Of a stretch of 64,000 nucleotides of DNA, positions 40,379 to 48,554 are shown piece after piece. The number at the start of each line of letters is the position of its first letter. Position 1 is the first letter of the stretch. The translations under genes and the position numbers were made by a program. The DNA comes from Actinomycetospora chiangmaiensis DSM 45062. Lineage in GTDB: Bacteria > Actinomycetota > Actinomycetes > Mycobacteriales > Pseudonocardiaceae. The notes under the pieces are model-generated. The model ran no database searches, was not told the origin of the DNA, and was given only the letters and a program-made list of their open reading frames with translations. The DNA is taken from NCBI RefSeq assembly GCF_000379625.1, contig NZ_KB903229.1, forward strand, positions 228,247 through 292,246. Reading direction: 5' to 3'.

Positions 40379-41671
40379 GTGAGCGGAACCACGAACGGGC
40401 GGCGGCGTGTGCGCGTGGCCGTGCGCAGCGTCGTGGTGGCCGTGTCGCTGGCCGTTCTCGCGGTCTCGGCCTTCGCCTGGGCCCAGGTGCGATATCTGGA
40501 TCGATCCACGGCCTCGGCCTCGGTGATCCAGGCGCCGGTGCCCCCCGCCCTCGCCGCGGAGCAGAACATCCTGCTGCTCGGGGTCGACAGCCGGACCGAC
40601 CCCCAGGGCAACCCGCTCCCGCCGGACCTGCTCGCCGCCCTGCACGCGGGCGACAGCACCGACGGCGGCGACACCGCCGACTCCATCACCGTGGTGCACA
40701 TCCCGGCCGGCGGGGGACGGGCCACTGCCATCTCGATCCCGCGCGACTCCTACGTCCAGCTCGCGGACGGCTACGGCAAGCACAAGATCAACTCGGCGTA
40801 CTCCCGGGCCGTCGCGTTCACGACCGACTCCCTCACCCAGGCCCCGGGCGGCGGCTCGGCCACCTCGCCGTTCGCGCCCGAGGCCTCCGCCGCGGCCTCG
40901 CCCGACAACCCGGCCGTCCGGCGCGCGGCGCTCGAGGCGGGCGCGCGGACGACGATCGCGTCCGTCCAGGCGCTCACCGGCCTGCCCATCACGCACTACG
41001 CGTCGGTCAACCTCGCGGGGTTCGCCGACGTCAGCCAGGCCCTCGGCGGGGTGCCGGTCTGTCTGCGGGCCCCCGTCGACGACCCCTACTCGGGGCTGCG
41101 GCTGCCCGCGGGCCCGCAGGAGGTGTCGGGCGCCGAGGCGCTCGCGTTCGTCCGGCAGCGTCACGGCCTCCCCGGCGGCGACCTCGACCGGATCACCCGG
41201 CAGCAGACGTTCCTCGCCAGTGCCACGCGACAGCTGCTCTCGGCCGGGACGCTCGCCAACCCCTTCACCCTCGACCGTCTCTCGTCGGTCCTCGCGCGGT
41301 CGGTCACGCTCGACGCCGACTGGAACGTCCTGTCCTTCGCCGGGCAGATGCAGGGCCTGTCGGCGGGCGCGGTCACCTTCCGCACCATCCCCACCGGGGC
41401 CACCGACCTGGCGACGCCCTCCGACGGGACCGCCGTCCAGGTCGACCCGGTCCAGGTCCGGCAGTTCGTCGACGACGCCGTCGCGGTCGACTCCGGGCGC
41501 CCGCTCCCCGTCCCGCAACCCGTCGGCTCGTCCGACGCCGCGCGGGCCCACGCCGCCGAGATCGGCGACGACTCCGCCGACCGGGCGACCGTCCCGACGC
41601 CGGGTGCGGTGAGCGCCCCCGCCCCGGTCACCCCGCCCATCACGGCCGCGGCGCCCGGCTGCATCAACTGA
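40379..41671 (+). CDS. LytR-CpsA-Psr (LCP) family protein
   Basis: The 430-residue protein has an N-terminal membrane helix (about 10-32) and a periplasmic LCP domain. Visible parts are NILLLGVDSRTD, DSITVVHIPAGG, AISIPRDSYVQL, GYGKHKINSAYS and EALAFVRQRHGLPGGDLDRI. LCP proteins attach arabinogalactan, teichoic acids or other polymers to peptidoglycan. The C-terminal LytR_C domain found in many relatives is absent; only a Pro/Ala-rich tail remains. The GTG at 40379 is used, and a GTG eight codons upstream (40355) is also possible. It is divergent from a GT39 gene, which fits a shared role in wall glycopolymers. Confidence 0.8.
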   Translation: MSGTTNGRRRVRVAVRSVVVAVSLAVLAVSAFAWAQVRYLDRSTASASVIQAPVPPALAAEQNILLLGVDSRTDPQGNPLPPDLLAALHAGDSTDGGDTADSITVVHIPAGGGRATAISIPRDSYVQLADGYGKHKINSAYSRAVAFTTDSLTQAPGGGSATSPFAPEASAAASPDNPAVRRAALEAGARTTIASVQALTGLPITHYASVNLAGFADVSQALGGVPVCLRAPVDDPYSGLRLPAGPQEVSGAEALAFVRQRHGLPGGDLDRITRQQTFLASATRQLLSAGTLANPFTLDRLSSVLARSVTLDADWNVLSFAGQMQGLSAGAVTFRTIPTGATDLATPSDGTAVQVDPVQVRQFVDDAVAVDSGRPLPVPQPVGSSDAARAHAAEIGDDSADRATVPTPGAVSAPAPVTPPITAAAPGCIN

Positions 41672-41738
41672 CGTCTGGCGGCCGGGCCTCGGCCCTGGTG
41701 CGATGGTCGCCCGGTGACCGTTGAGCCCAGGAGGCGCC

Positions 41739-42497
41739 ATGCTGACGCGGATCGACCTGAACGCCGACGCGGGAGAGAGCCTCGGCCTCTGGAAGCTGGG
41801 GCACGACACGGCGCTCATGGAGCACGTGACGTCGGTGAACGTCGCCTGCGGCTACCACGCGAGCGACCCGGTGACGATGCGCGAGGCCGTGCGCACGGCG
41901 GCCGCCACGGGCACGGCGATCGGCGCCCACCCGGGGCTGCCGGACCTCGTGGGGTTCGGGCGCCGCCGCATGGCCCTGCGGCCCGACGAGGCCGCGCAGA
42001 TCGTCGTGTACCAGGTCGGCGCGCTGCAGGCGACGGCCGCGGTGGAGGGTGCCGAGGTGGTGCACGTGAAGCCGCACGGCGCGCTCTACGGCATGGCGCT
42101 CACGGACGACGCGATCACCACCGCGATCACCGAGGCCGTCCTGCGCCTGGACCCGGACCTCATGCTCTTCTGGCTCGCCGGGCCCACCGCCGACCTCGCC
42201 CGCTCCCTCGGCGCGACCGTGGCCCGCGAGGGATTCGCCGACCTCGAGTACGACGACGACGCGCGCATCATCGTGGAGCCCGCCCCGCTCGCGAAGGACC
42301 CGGCCGCCGTCGCGCAGCAGGCCGTGGACCTCCTCGAGGGCCACGTGACGTCCACGTCCGGCCGGCATCTCGACGTCGAGGTCGACACGATCTGCCTGCA
42401 CGGCGACCGCCCGAACTCGCCGGACATCTGCGCGGCGATCGTCGCCCGGTTCGACGAGCTGGGGGTCGAGCGCGTCCCCGCGCTGCAGCTCGTCTAG
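41739..42497 (+). CDS. pxpA: 5-oxoprolinase subunit A (LamB/YcsF family)
   Basis: The 252-residue protein begins IDLNADAGESLGLWKLGHD and holds NVACGYHASDP, GAHPGLPDLVGFGRR, VKPHGALYG and CLHGDRPNS; all are hallmarks of PxpA. PxpABC hydrolyses 5-oxoproline (pyroglutamate) to glutamate with ATP. AGGAGG precedes the ATG. Unlike the usual gene order it is convergent with pxpB, pxpC and the biotin genes. Its TAG stop interlocks with that of the carboxylase gene at CTAG (42494-42497). Confidence 0.87.
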   Translation: MLTRIDLNADAGESLGLWKLGHDTALMEHVTSVNVACGYHASDPVTMREAVRTAAATGTAIGAHPGLPDLVGFGRRRMALRPDEAAQIVVYQVGALQATAAVEGAEVVHVKPHGALYGMALTDDAITTAITEAVLRLDPDLMLFWLAGPTADLARSLGATVAREGFADLEYDDDARIIVEPAPLAKDPAAVAQQAVDLLEGHVTSTSGRHLDVEVDTICLHGDRPNSPDICAAIVARFDELGVERVPALQLV

Positions 42498-43843
42498 CCG
42501 ATCAGGCCCTCCAGGGTCGTGATGTCGTGGGTGCCGTCGACCAGCGCGGGCTCGTCGACGAGGCGTCGGTGCAGCCGCAGCGTCGTCGGGACGCCCACGA
42601 CGCGGTACTCCGCGAGCGCGCGTCGGGCCCGCGCGAGGGCGGTCGCCCGGTCCGGCCCCCACACCGCGAGCTTCGCGACCATGGAGTCGTAGAACGGCGG
42701 GATCGCGTCACCGACGGCGAGCGCGGTGTCCACGCGCACACCCGGGCCCCCGGGCAGCTCGAGGGCGGTGATCTCGCCCGGGGTGGGCAGGAAGTCGTCG
42801 TCGGTGTCCTCGGCGTTGACCCGGAACTCGACGGCGCTCCCGCGGACCACGACGTCGTCCTGGGAGAACGAGAGCGGCCGCCCGCCGGCCACGAGCAGCT
42901 GCTCGACGACGAGGTCGACGCCGGTGACCAGCTCGGTCACCGGGTGCTCGACCTGGATGCGCGTGTTCATCTCGATGAAGAAGAACTCCCCGTCCTCGAC
43001 GAGGAACTCCACCGTCCCGGCCCCGACGTAGCCGACCTCCCGCGCGAGGTCCACCGCCGCGGTGCACATCCGCTCCCGCAGCGTCGGCTCGAGGCCGGGG
43101 GCGGGCGCCTCCTCCACCAGTTTCTGCCGGCGGCGCTGCAGCGAGCAGTCCCGTTCGCCGACGTGCACCACCCCGCCGTGCCGGTCGGCGAGGACCTGCA
43201 CCTCGACGTGCTTGGGTCGCTGCAGGGCCCGTTCGACGTAGACCGCGTCCGACCCGAACGCCGCGGCCGCCTCCCGGCGGGCCTCGTCGACGACGCGGCG
43301 CAGCTCGTCGTCGTCCGCGGCCGGGCGGATGCCGCGGCCCCCGCCTCCGGCGGACGCCTTGACCAGCACCGGGTAGCCGACCTCCTGCGCCGCGACGACG
43401 GCCTCGTCGGTGGAGCCCACCACCCCGCTGCCGGGCACCACCGGGACGCCGGCCGCCTCCGCCGTCGCACGCGCCGTCGCCTTGTCGCCCATCCGCGCGA
43501 TCACCGCGGCGTCCGGCCCGACCCAGGTGAGCCCGGCGTCGGCGACGGCCCCGGCGAAGTCCGCGTTCTCGGACAGGAAGCCGTAGCCGGGATGCACCGC
43601 GTCCGCGCCGGACTCCCGCGCGGCCGCGAGCAGGGCCGCCACGTTCAGGTAGCTCCTCGTGGCCGACGACTTCCCGACGTGTACGGCGGCGTCGGCGTGC
43701 CGCACGTGCGCGGCGTCGGCGTCCGCGTCGGAGTACACCGCCACCGACCGCACCCCGAGGTCCCGGCAGGCCCGGACCACACGCAGCGCGATCTCGCCGC
43801 GGTTGGCGACGAGGACGGTCCGGAGGCCCTCGGACGGGCTCAC
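42494..43843 (-). CDS. biotin carboxylase (AccC-like)
   Basis: The 449-residue ATP-grasp enzyme carboxylates biotin on a carrier protein with ATP and bicarbonate. Signatures are VLVANRGEIALRVVRACRDLG, HPGYGFLSENADF, the glycine-rich loop KASAGGGGRGIRP, FIEMNTRIQVEHPVTE and the C-terminal FYDSMVAKLAVWG. The start is the GTG at 43843, which overlaps the stop of the biotin carrier gene (GTGA). It is encoded with a biotin carrier and pxpBC, not with an acyl-CoA carboxyltransferase, so it is unlikely to be the fatty-acid-synthesis carboxylase. A shadow frame adds 20 residues upstream. Confidence 0.88.
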   Translation of the reverse strand: MSPSEGLRTVLVANRGEIALRVVRACRDLGVRSVAVYSDADADAAHVRHADAAVHVGKSSATRSYLNVAALLAAARESGADAVHPGYGFLSENADFAGAVADAGLTWVGPDAAVIARMGDKATARATAEAAGVPVVPGSGVVGSTDEAVVAAQEVGYPVLVKASAGGGGRGIRPAADDDELRRVVDEARREAAAAFGSDAVYVERALQRPKHVEVQVLADRHGGVVHVGERDCSLQRRRQKLVEEAPAPGLEPTLRERMCTAAVDLAREVGYVGAGTVEFLVEDGEFFFIEMNTRIQVEHPVTELVTGVDLVVEQLLVAGGRPLSFSQDDVVVRGSAVEFRVNAEDTDDDFLPTPGEITALELPGGPGVRVDTALAVGDAIPPFYDSMVAKLAVWGPDRATALARARRALAEYRVVGVPTTLRLHRRLVDEPALVDGTHDITTLEGLIG

Positions 43844-44079
43844 GTGTCGAGCTCCACCAGCTCCTGGCCGATCGACACCTCGTCCTCGTCGGCCACGTGC
43901 CACGTCGCGACCGTTCCCGCGGCGTCCGCCTTCACCTCGCGGAAGGTCTTCATCACCTCGATCAGCCCGATCACGTCGCCCTCGGCCACCGTGGCCCCGT
44001 CGGCGACGTAGGGCTCGGCGTCGGGGGAGGGCTTCCGGTAGAAGACGCCGGGGGTCTTCGCGGTGATGGTGTGTGCCAT
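43840..44079 (-). CDS. biotin carboxyl carrier protein
   Basis: This small 79-residue biotinyl domain carries the attachment motif EVMKTF with Lys44 as the biotin site. The common motif is AMKM; the Val and Thr here are acceptable variants seen in the short carriers linked to pxp genes. It has no N-terminal extension. The gene lies between pxpC and the biotin carboxylase gene and overlaps the latter by four bases. The carrier would shuttle carboxyl groups from the carboxylase to PxpB/PxpC or to another acceptor. Confidence 0.82.
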   Translation of the reverse strand: MAHTITAKTPGVFYRKPSPDAEPYVADGATVAEGDVIGLIEVMKTFREVKADAAGTVATWHVADEDEVSIGQELVELDT

Positions 44080-44103
44080 GGGTGCTCCTCGGGCGCGGTC
44101 GGA

Positions 44104-45075
44104 TCAGCTCAGGGCGGTGCGGATGCGGTCGAGCTGGGCGGCCCGGTCGCGGCGGATGGTCAGGGCCTCGTCGAGGTCGACCGAGACGAAGCGCGTGCGG
44201 TCCCCGGTCTTGGTCTGGGCGAGACGGTCGCGGTCCACGGAGACGACCGTGCCCAGCGTGGCGTAGCCCCCGCCGGTGACGGCGTCCTGCAGCAGGACGA
44301 TCGGCTCCACCCCGCCGGGGACCTGCACCGAGCCGACGGGGTAGCCGCAGTCGGTGACGTTGGCCGGGTCACTGCCCGCCCCGAACGGCTGCTCGCGCGG
44401 GACGAACTCCAGCTCGGCGCCGCGGTAGCGGTACCCGACCCGGTTCGCGTCCGGGGTCACCTTCCACGCGGTGTCGGTGAACCGCTCCAGGCTGTCGGGG
44501 GTCAGCCGGTAGCTGTGCAGCCCCACGAGCAGCCGCAGCTCGGCGATCTCCGGGTAGGTCGGCACGTCGTCGTCGGCGAGGCGCCGCCCGGCCCGCGGCG
44601 CCACGGCGTCCTCGCCCGGGACGAGCTCGTCGCCCTCGGCGAGGCCGCGTCCGCCGAAGCCGCCCATCCCGACGAGCGTGTAGGTCGAGCGGCTCCCGTA
44701 GACGGTCGGGACGTCGATGCCGCCCGCGATCGCGACGTAGGGCCGCGCTCCGCCGGTCAGCTGCCCGAACGCGAGCGTCTGGCCCGCCCGGACCGCGACC
44801 GACTCCCAGAGCGGGATCGCCTCGCCGTCGAGGGTGGCCGGGATGTCGGCGCCGGTCACCGCGATGACGGTGTCGGTGGTGAACTCGAGCGTCGGCCCGA
44901 GGTACACCGCCTCGAGTCCGGCCGCCCCCGGAGCGTTCCCGACCAGCGCGTTGCCGACGTGGTAGGCGAACGAGTCCAGCGCCCCGGAGGGCGGGAAGCC
45001 GATGGCGTAGTGCCCGAAGCGGCCGGTGTCCTGCACGGTCGTCTCGAGGCCGGGGTCGCGCACGAGGATGCTCAC
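44104..45075 (-). CDS. pxpC: 5-oxoprolinase subunit C / biotin-dependent carboxyltransferase-family protein
   Basis: The 323-residue protein matches the KipA/allophanate-hydrolase subunit 2 family. It has TTVQDTGRFGHYAIGFPPSGALDSFA near the start, then GNAPGAAGLEAVYLGP, GGIDVP and the late DCGYPVGSVQVPGG. With PxpB it forms the ATP-dependent phosphorylating part of 5-oxoprolinase. It starts with GTG at 45073-45075, overlapping the pxpB stop by four bases. The family is also described as biotin-dependent carboxyltransferase, which is noteworthy given the biotin genes that follow. Confidence 0.85.
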   Translation of the reverse strand: MSILVRDPGLETTVQDTGRFGHYAIGFPPSGALDSFAYHVGNALVGNAPGAAGLEAVYLGPTLEFTTDTVIAVTGADIPATLDGEAIPLWESVAVRAGQTLAFGQLTGGARPYVAIAGGIDVPTVYGSRSTYTLVGMGGFGGRGLAEGDELVPGEDAVAPRAGRRLADDDVPTYPEIAELRLLVGLHSYRLTPDSLERFTDTAWKVTPDANRVGYRYRGAELEFVPREQPFGAGSDPANVTDCGYPVGSVQVPGGVEPIVLLQDAVTGGGYATLGTVVSVDRDRLAQTKTGDRTRFVSVDLDEALTIRRDRAAQLDRIRTALS

Positions 45076-45986
45076 GAGTACAGGGCCTCCAGCATCGCGG
45101 CGTTGGTGCCGTCGGGGTCGGCCAGGAAGCGGCTCGGGGAGAACTCGACGGGGGCGGTGCGGTAGCGCCACCGTTTCGCCGCGACCTGCTCGCGGACCTC
45201 GTCGTAGCCGGCCTCGTCGACCCGACGGAAGTTGATGACGTCGCCGTGGCGGAAGAACACCACCGAGTCGTTCTCCGCGAAGTCCGGCTGTTCCTGCGCC
45301 GCGTCGAAGATCGGGGCCGGGGCGGAGCCGAACAGCTGGTAGCCGCCGGCGCCCTTCACGGGGTAGATCACCGCGAAGGCTCCGCCGAACCCGAAGGCTC
45401 GCTCGGGGGTCTCGGTGCGGGGCCGGACGTACTTCGGCACCTCCACCTGACGTTCCCGGGGGACGAGTTGGAAGCACCAGGGCAGCCCGGGGACGAACCC
45501 CATCATCGTGACGAGGTAGGGCGAGCCGGCGAGGGCGTCGATGAACGCCTCGGTGGTGTCGTAGCCGTTGATCCGGGCGCCGTAGTCGAGGTCGGTGCCC
45601 TCCGGGTCCTGGTGCCGGTCCCGGAACTTCATGAGGACCTCGTGGGTCCAGGGGTCGTTCAGCATGATCGGCACGTCGACGATGCGCGTGGCGATGGTGA
45701 ACGACGGGTCCGCGGAGGCCGCGTCGCCCACCTCGGACTCGATCCGCCTCAGCTCCCGCACCAGGTCGCGCGGGTGGATCCGGTCGGGGTCGACGCGCAC
45801 CATGTACGACGCGTTCGACGGGCAGATCTCCTCGACGCCCGCGATCGCCTCCTGCGCGAGCCGCCGGGTGATCGCCAGCGCGGTGAAGTGCGCGGGGAGG
45901 CTCATCGCGGTGGAGACCTCGGCGTAGACGAACTCGTCGCCCCCGTGGTCGTAGCGGATGCCGGCCTCACCCGTCTCGACTGCCAT
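45072..45986 (-). CDS. pxpB: 5-oxoprolinase subunit B (KipI family)
   Basis: The 304-residue protein has the KipI/allophanate-hydrolase subunit 1 pattern: YDHGGDEFVYAEVS, the catalytic-core FVPGLPWCFQLVPRE, KYVRPRTETPERAFGFGG and YPVKGAGGYQLFG. It is longer than typical PxpB (about 220-240) because of an extended N-terminal region. The ATG at 45986 is used, with an adjacent GTG one codon upstream. It is the first gene of the leftward unit pxpB-pxpC-biotin carrier-biotin carboxylase. Confidence 0.83.
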   Translation of the reverse strand: MAVETGEAGIRYDHGGDEFVYAEVSTAMSLPAHFTALAITRRLAQEAIAGVEEICPSNASYMVRVDPDRIHPRDLVRELRRIESEVGDAASADPSFTIATRIVDVPIMLNDPWTHEVLMKFRDRHQDPEGTDLDYGARINGYDTTEAFIDALAGSPYLVTMMGFVPGLPWCFQLVPRERQVEVPKYVRPRTETPERAFGFGGAFAVIYPVKGAGGYQLFGSAPAPIFDAAQEQPDFAENDSVVFFRHGDVINFRRVDEAGYDEVREQVAAKRWRYRTAPVEFSPSRFLADPDGTNAAMLEALYS

Positions 45987-46056
45987 CACGCCACCCTGGC
46001 GGTGGCGGCGGGCGTGCGCCAGACCCGTCGCGACGAGATCGGCATGTCGAGGCGGG

Positions 46057-46731
46057 TCACCCGGCGTGCCGCGCCCGGTCCGCCCGCCGCCGCGCCGTGC
46101 GGACCCACAGCCCGCCGGCCACGGACAGCGCGGCGATGACGCCGAGGGTCAGGAGCTGCGAGACCCCGACGGCGACGCTGATCGGCAGCGCCAGCACGAT
46201 CGGGACGCGCACGACCGCTTCGAGCAGCAGGCCGACGCCCCACAGTGCGGTGATGCCGCGGATCGTGCGCCGGGCCCCGGGTGCGGTGGCGTAGAGGCGG
46301 CCCACCTCCTCGGCGCGGGCCGGGCTCGTGCTCTCCAGGGCCGCGAGGACCAGGGGCCGCCCGACGACCAGGCTGACGAGGAACCCCAGCCCGACGATCC
46401 CGGTGCCGACGGACTCCTTGAGGAGCATCAGCCGCGGGTCGCCGGTGATGAAGGAGGCCGCGAGCCCGACGGCGTAGACGGCCAGCATGAGGGCCGCGAA
46501 GGCGCTGACGCGGCGGGTCCGCACGGCGGTGACCGCGAGGCGTGCCCCCGCGGCCACGGTCGCGGCCAACAGGGCCGTCGAGTCTCCGACACCCAGCAGG
46601 TGCAGCCCGTAGTACGTGCCGACCGGCAGCCCGACGTCGAGCAGGAGACCGCGGAGCTGCCCCGTCCCCGACGTCGAGGTCGAGGTCGAGGACGGGGCTG
46701 CGGGCTTCGAGGAGATCGCCGTGATGCTCAT
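46057..46731 (-). CDS. VC0807-like integral membrane protein
   Basis: The 224-residue protein has about six hydrophobic segments, with the characteristic pattern GLLLDVGLPVGTYYGLHLLG, LTGDPRLMLLKESVGT-type loops and the terminal RTARRRADRARHAG. It resembles VC0807-family membrane proteins, which have no known function. A Ser/Thr-rich N-terminus of about 28 residues precedes the first helix. It lies 70 bases upstream of pxpB in the same direction but with no clear functional link. Confidence 0.6.
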   Translation of the reverse strand: MSITAISSKPAAPSSTSTSTSGTGQLRGLLLDVGLPVGTYYGLHLLGVGDSTALLAATVAAGARLAVTAVRTRRVSAFAALMLAVYAVGLAASFITGDPRLMLLKESVGTGIVGLGFLVSLVVGRPLVLAALESTSPARAEEVGRLYATAPGARRTIRGITALWGVGLLLEAVVRVPIVLALPISVAVGVSQLLTLGVIAALSVAGGLWVRTARRRADRARHAG

Positions 46732-46820
46732 GGCGACCACCCTGCGCCGGTCCGCCGGCCGGGACGTCCGCCCCGGGATGGAGGCGGGGTGGAGACGCGG
46801 GGGAGAGGGTGGAGACGCCG

Positions 46821-46862
46821 GACGGGCCGCCCGTCACCGTGGTCGGCGACGGACGGCCCGTC
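46821..46862 (-). terminator. hairpin terminator after the HtrA gene
   Basis: Arms of 15 bases (46821-46835 and 46848-46862) match at 14 positions around a 12-base loop. The hairpin begins 18 bases downstream of the HtrA-like stop on the minus strand, the right place for an intrinsic terminator without U-tract. Confidence 0.65.
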
Positions 46863-46880
46863 CGGGGACGTGCGGTCGGG

Positions 46881-48329
46881 TCAGCTCGAGGGCGCGCGCT
46901 CCGAGCCGAGCGTGACCTGGACCTGCCGGGGCGCGGCGGTGCCGGACTGCACGGTCAGCGTGACCTGGGCGCCCGGGTTCTGGGCCCGCACGGCGGCGAC
47001 GAGGGCGTCCCCGTCGTCGATGACCCGGTCGTTCAGCTTCGTCACGACGTCGCCCTGCGCGATGCCGGCCGCGGCCGCTGCACCGCCCGGGGTGACGGCG
47101 CCGATGGTGGCGCCGTTGCTCGTCGCCCCCTGCTGGCCGGTGCCGACCTGGACGCCCATGACGGCCTGGGTGGCGAAGCCCTGCGACGCGAGCTGGTCGC
47201 CGATGCGCTTGGCCTGGTCGATCGGGATGGCGAACCCGAGGCCGATCGAGCCGCTCTGCTGCTGGCCGCCCGAGCCCGACGAGCCGCCGAGCGTCGCGAT
47301 CGAGGACGTGATGCCGACGACGCGGCCCTGCATGTCGACCAGCGCGCCACCGGAGTTGCCGGGGTTGATGGCGGCGTCGGTCTGGATCGCGTCGGTGACG
47401 GTCGACTGGTTCGAGCCCTCCCCGCCGGCCACCACCGGGCGGTTCAGCGCGGAGACGATGCCGCTGGTGACGGTGCCGGAGAGGCCGAGCGGCGACCCGA
47501 CGGCGACGACTCCCTGCCCGACCTGCAACGACGACGAGCTCCCGATCTCGACGGGCGTCAACCCGGAGACACCGACGGCCCGCACCACCGCGAGGTCGGC
47601 GCTGGAGTCGGTGCCCACCACCTGGACCTGCGCGGTCTGCCCGTTCTGGAACACCGCCTGCAGCTGCGGCGCGGACTGCTGCTGCTGGCCGCCGCCGAAC
47701 AGGCCGCCCAGCCCGCCCGACGACTGCTGCGCCTGCCCCGCCTCGAGCACGTGGGCGTTGGTGAGGATGAGCCCGTCGGCGGAGATGACGATCCCGGAGC
47801 CCTCGCCCGAGGCGCCGCGCAGCTGCACGACGCTCGGCAGCACCTTCTGCGCCACGGCCTCGACGGAGCCCGCCGCGGCCGGCGCGGCCGTCGACGAGGA
47901 GTCCGAGCTCCCGGAGAGCACCGAGGTGCTCGAGCTCGAACCCGCCGACGCGGCCTCGTACCCGACCGCGCCCCCGACGCCGCCCGCGACGAGGAGCGCG
48001 GCCAGCGCCGCGGCCGCGAGGAGCAGGGGGCTGCGCCGACGACGGCCGCCACCGCCCCCGTTGCCGCCCCCGCCGGTCGGCCACTGGTCGGTGGGCGGCG
48101 GCGGGCCCGCGGGGGTCCCCGACGACGGACCGGGCTGCCAGTGGTGGCCCGTCGGCTGGTTCCACGCCCCGGAGGGCTGGTCGCTGCGCGGCATCGTGGC
48201 GGTGCCGCCCTGGGTGTCGTCGTAGCGCACGCCGCCGGTGGGAGTGGACCCGTCACGCGGGACAGGGCCGGCGGCGTGGGCGGGTTCGCCGGACTGCGGG
48301 GTCCTGGCGAACGGGTCCTGGTCGGTCAT
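46881..48329 (-). CDS. HtrA/DegP-like serine protease (S1C) with PDZ domain
   Basis: The 482-residue membrane-anchored protease has a Pro/Gly-rich cytoplasmic N-terminus (1-100), one membrane helix (101-123) and a trypsin-like domain with His193 (TNAHV), Asp245 (SSADLAVV) and Ser326 (GNSGGAL). A C-terminal PDZ domain (about 385-475) includes GDVVTKLNDRVI. The loop LGGLFGGGQQQQ after the catalytic His is Gly/Gln-rich. Such proteins degrade misfolded envelope proteins. The ATG at 48327 is used; the open frame upstream of it is a shadow. Confidence 0.88.
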   Translation of the reverse strand: MTDQDPFARTPQSGEPAHAAGPVPRDGSTPTGGVRYDDTQGGTATMPRSDQPSGAWNQPTGHHWQPGPSSGTPAGPPPPTDQWPTGGGGNGGGGGRRRRSPLLLAAAALAALLVAGGVGGAVGYEAASAGSSSSTSVLSGSSDSSSTAAPAAAGSVEAVAQKVLPSVVQLRGASGEGSGIVISADGLILTNAHVLEAGQAQQSSGGLGGLFGGGQQQQSAPQLQAVFQNGQTAQVQVVGTDSSADLAVVRAVGVSGLTPVEIGSSSSLQVGQGVVAVGSPLGLSGTVTSGIVSALNRPVVAGGEGSNQSTVTDAIQTDAAINPGNSGGALVDMQGRVVGITSSIATLGGSSGSGGQQQSGSIGLGFAIPIDQAKRIGDQLASQGFATQAVMGVQVGTGQQGATSNGATIGAVTPGGAAAAAGIAQGDVVTKLNDRVIDDGDALVAAVRAQNPGAQVTLTVQSGTAAPRQVQVTLGSERAPSS

Positions 48330-48554
48330 GGAAGCGAGGGTTCCCCCATCGGCTGTGCAGTTACTGTGGAGGAGTCTGCAAAGTTCCTGAGAGACGCAGA
48401 TCACCCGGTTGCGAACCGGACAGGCCCGGACACAGCCCCCGCACAGCTTCCCGCCAGCCCGTGGACATCGCGGCTGACGACGCTGATCGTCATGCACAGG
48501 GCGGTCACAGGCGAGGCCCACCGATCGTCCACGTCCGACTCCGACGGTGAGGAC

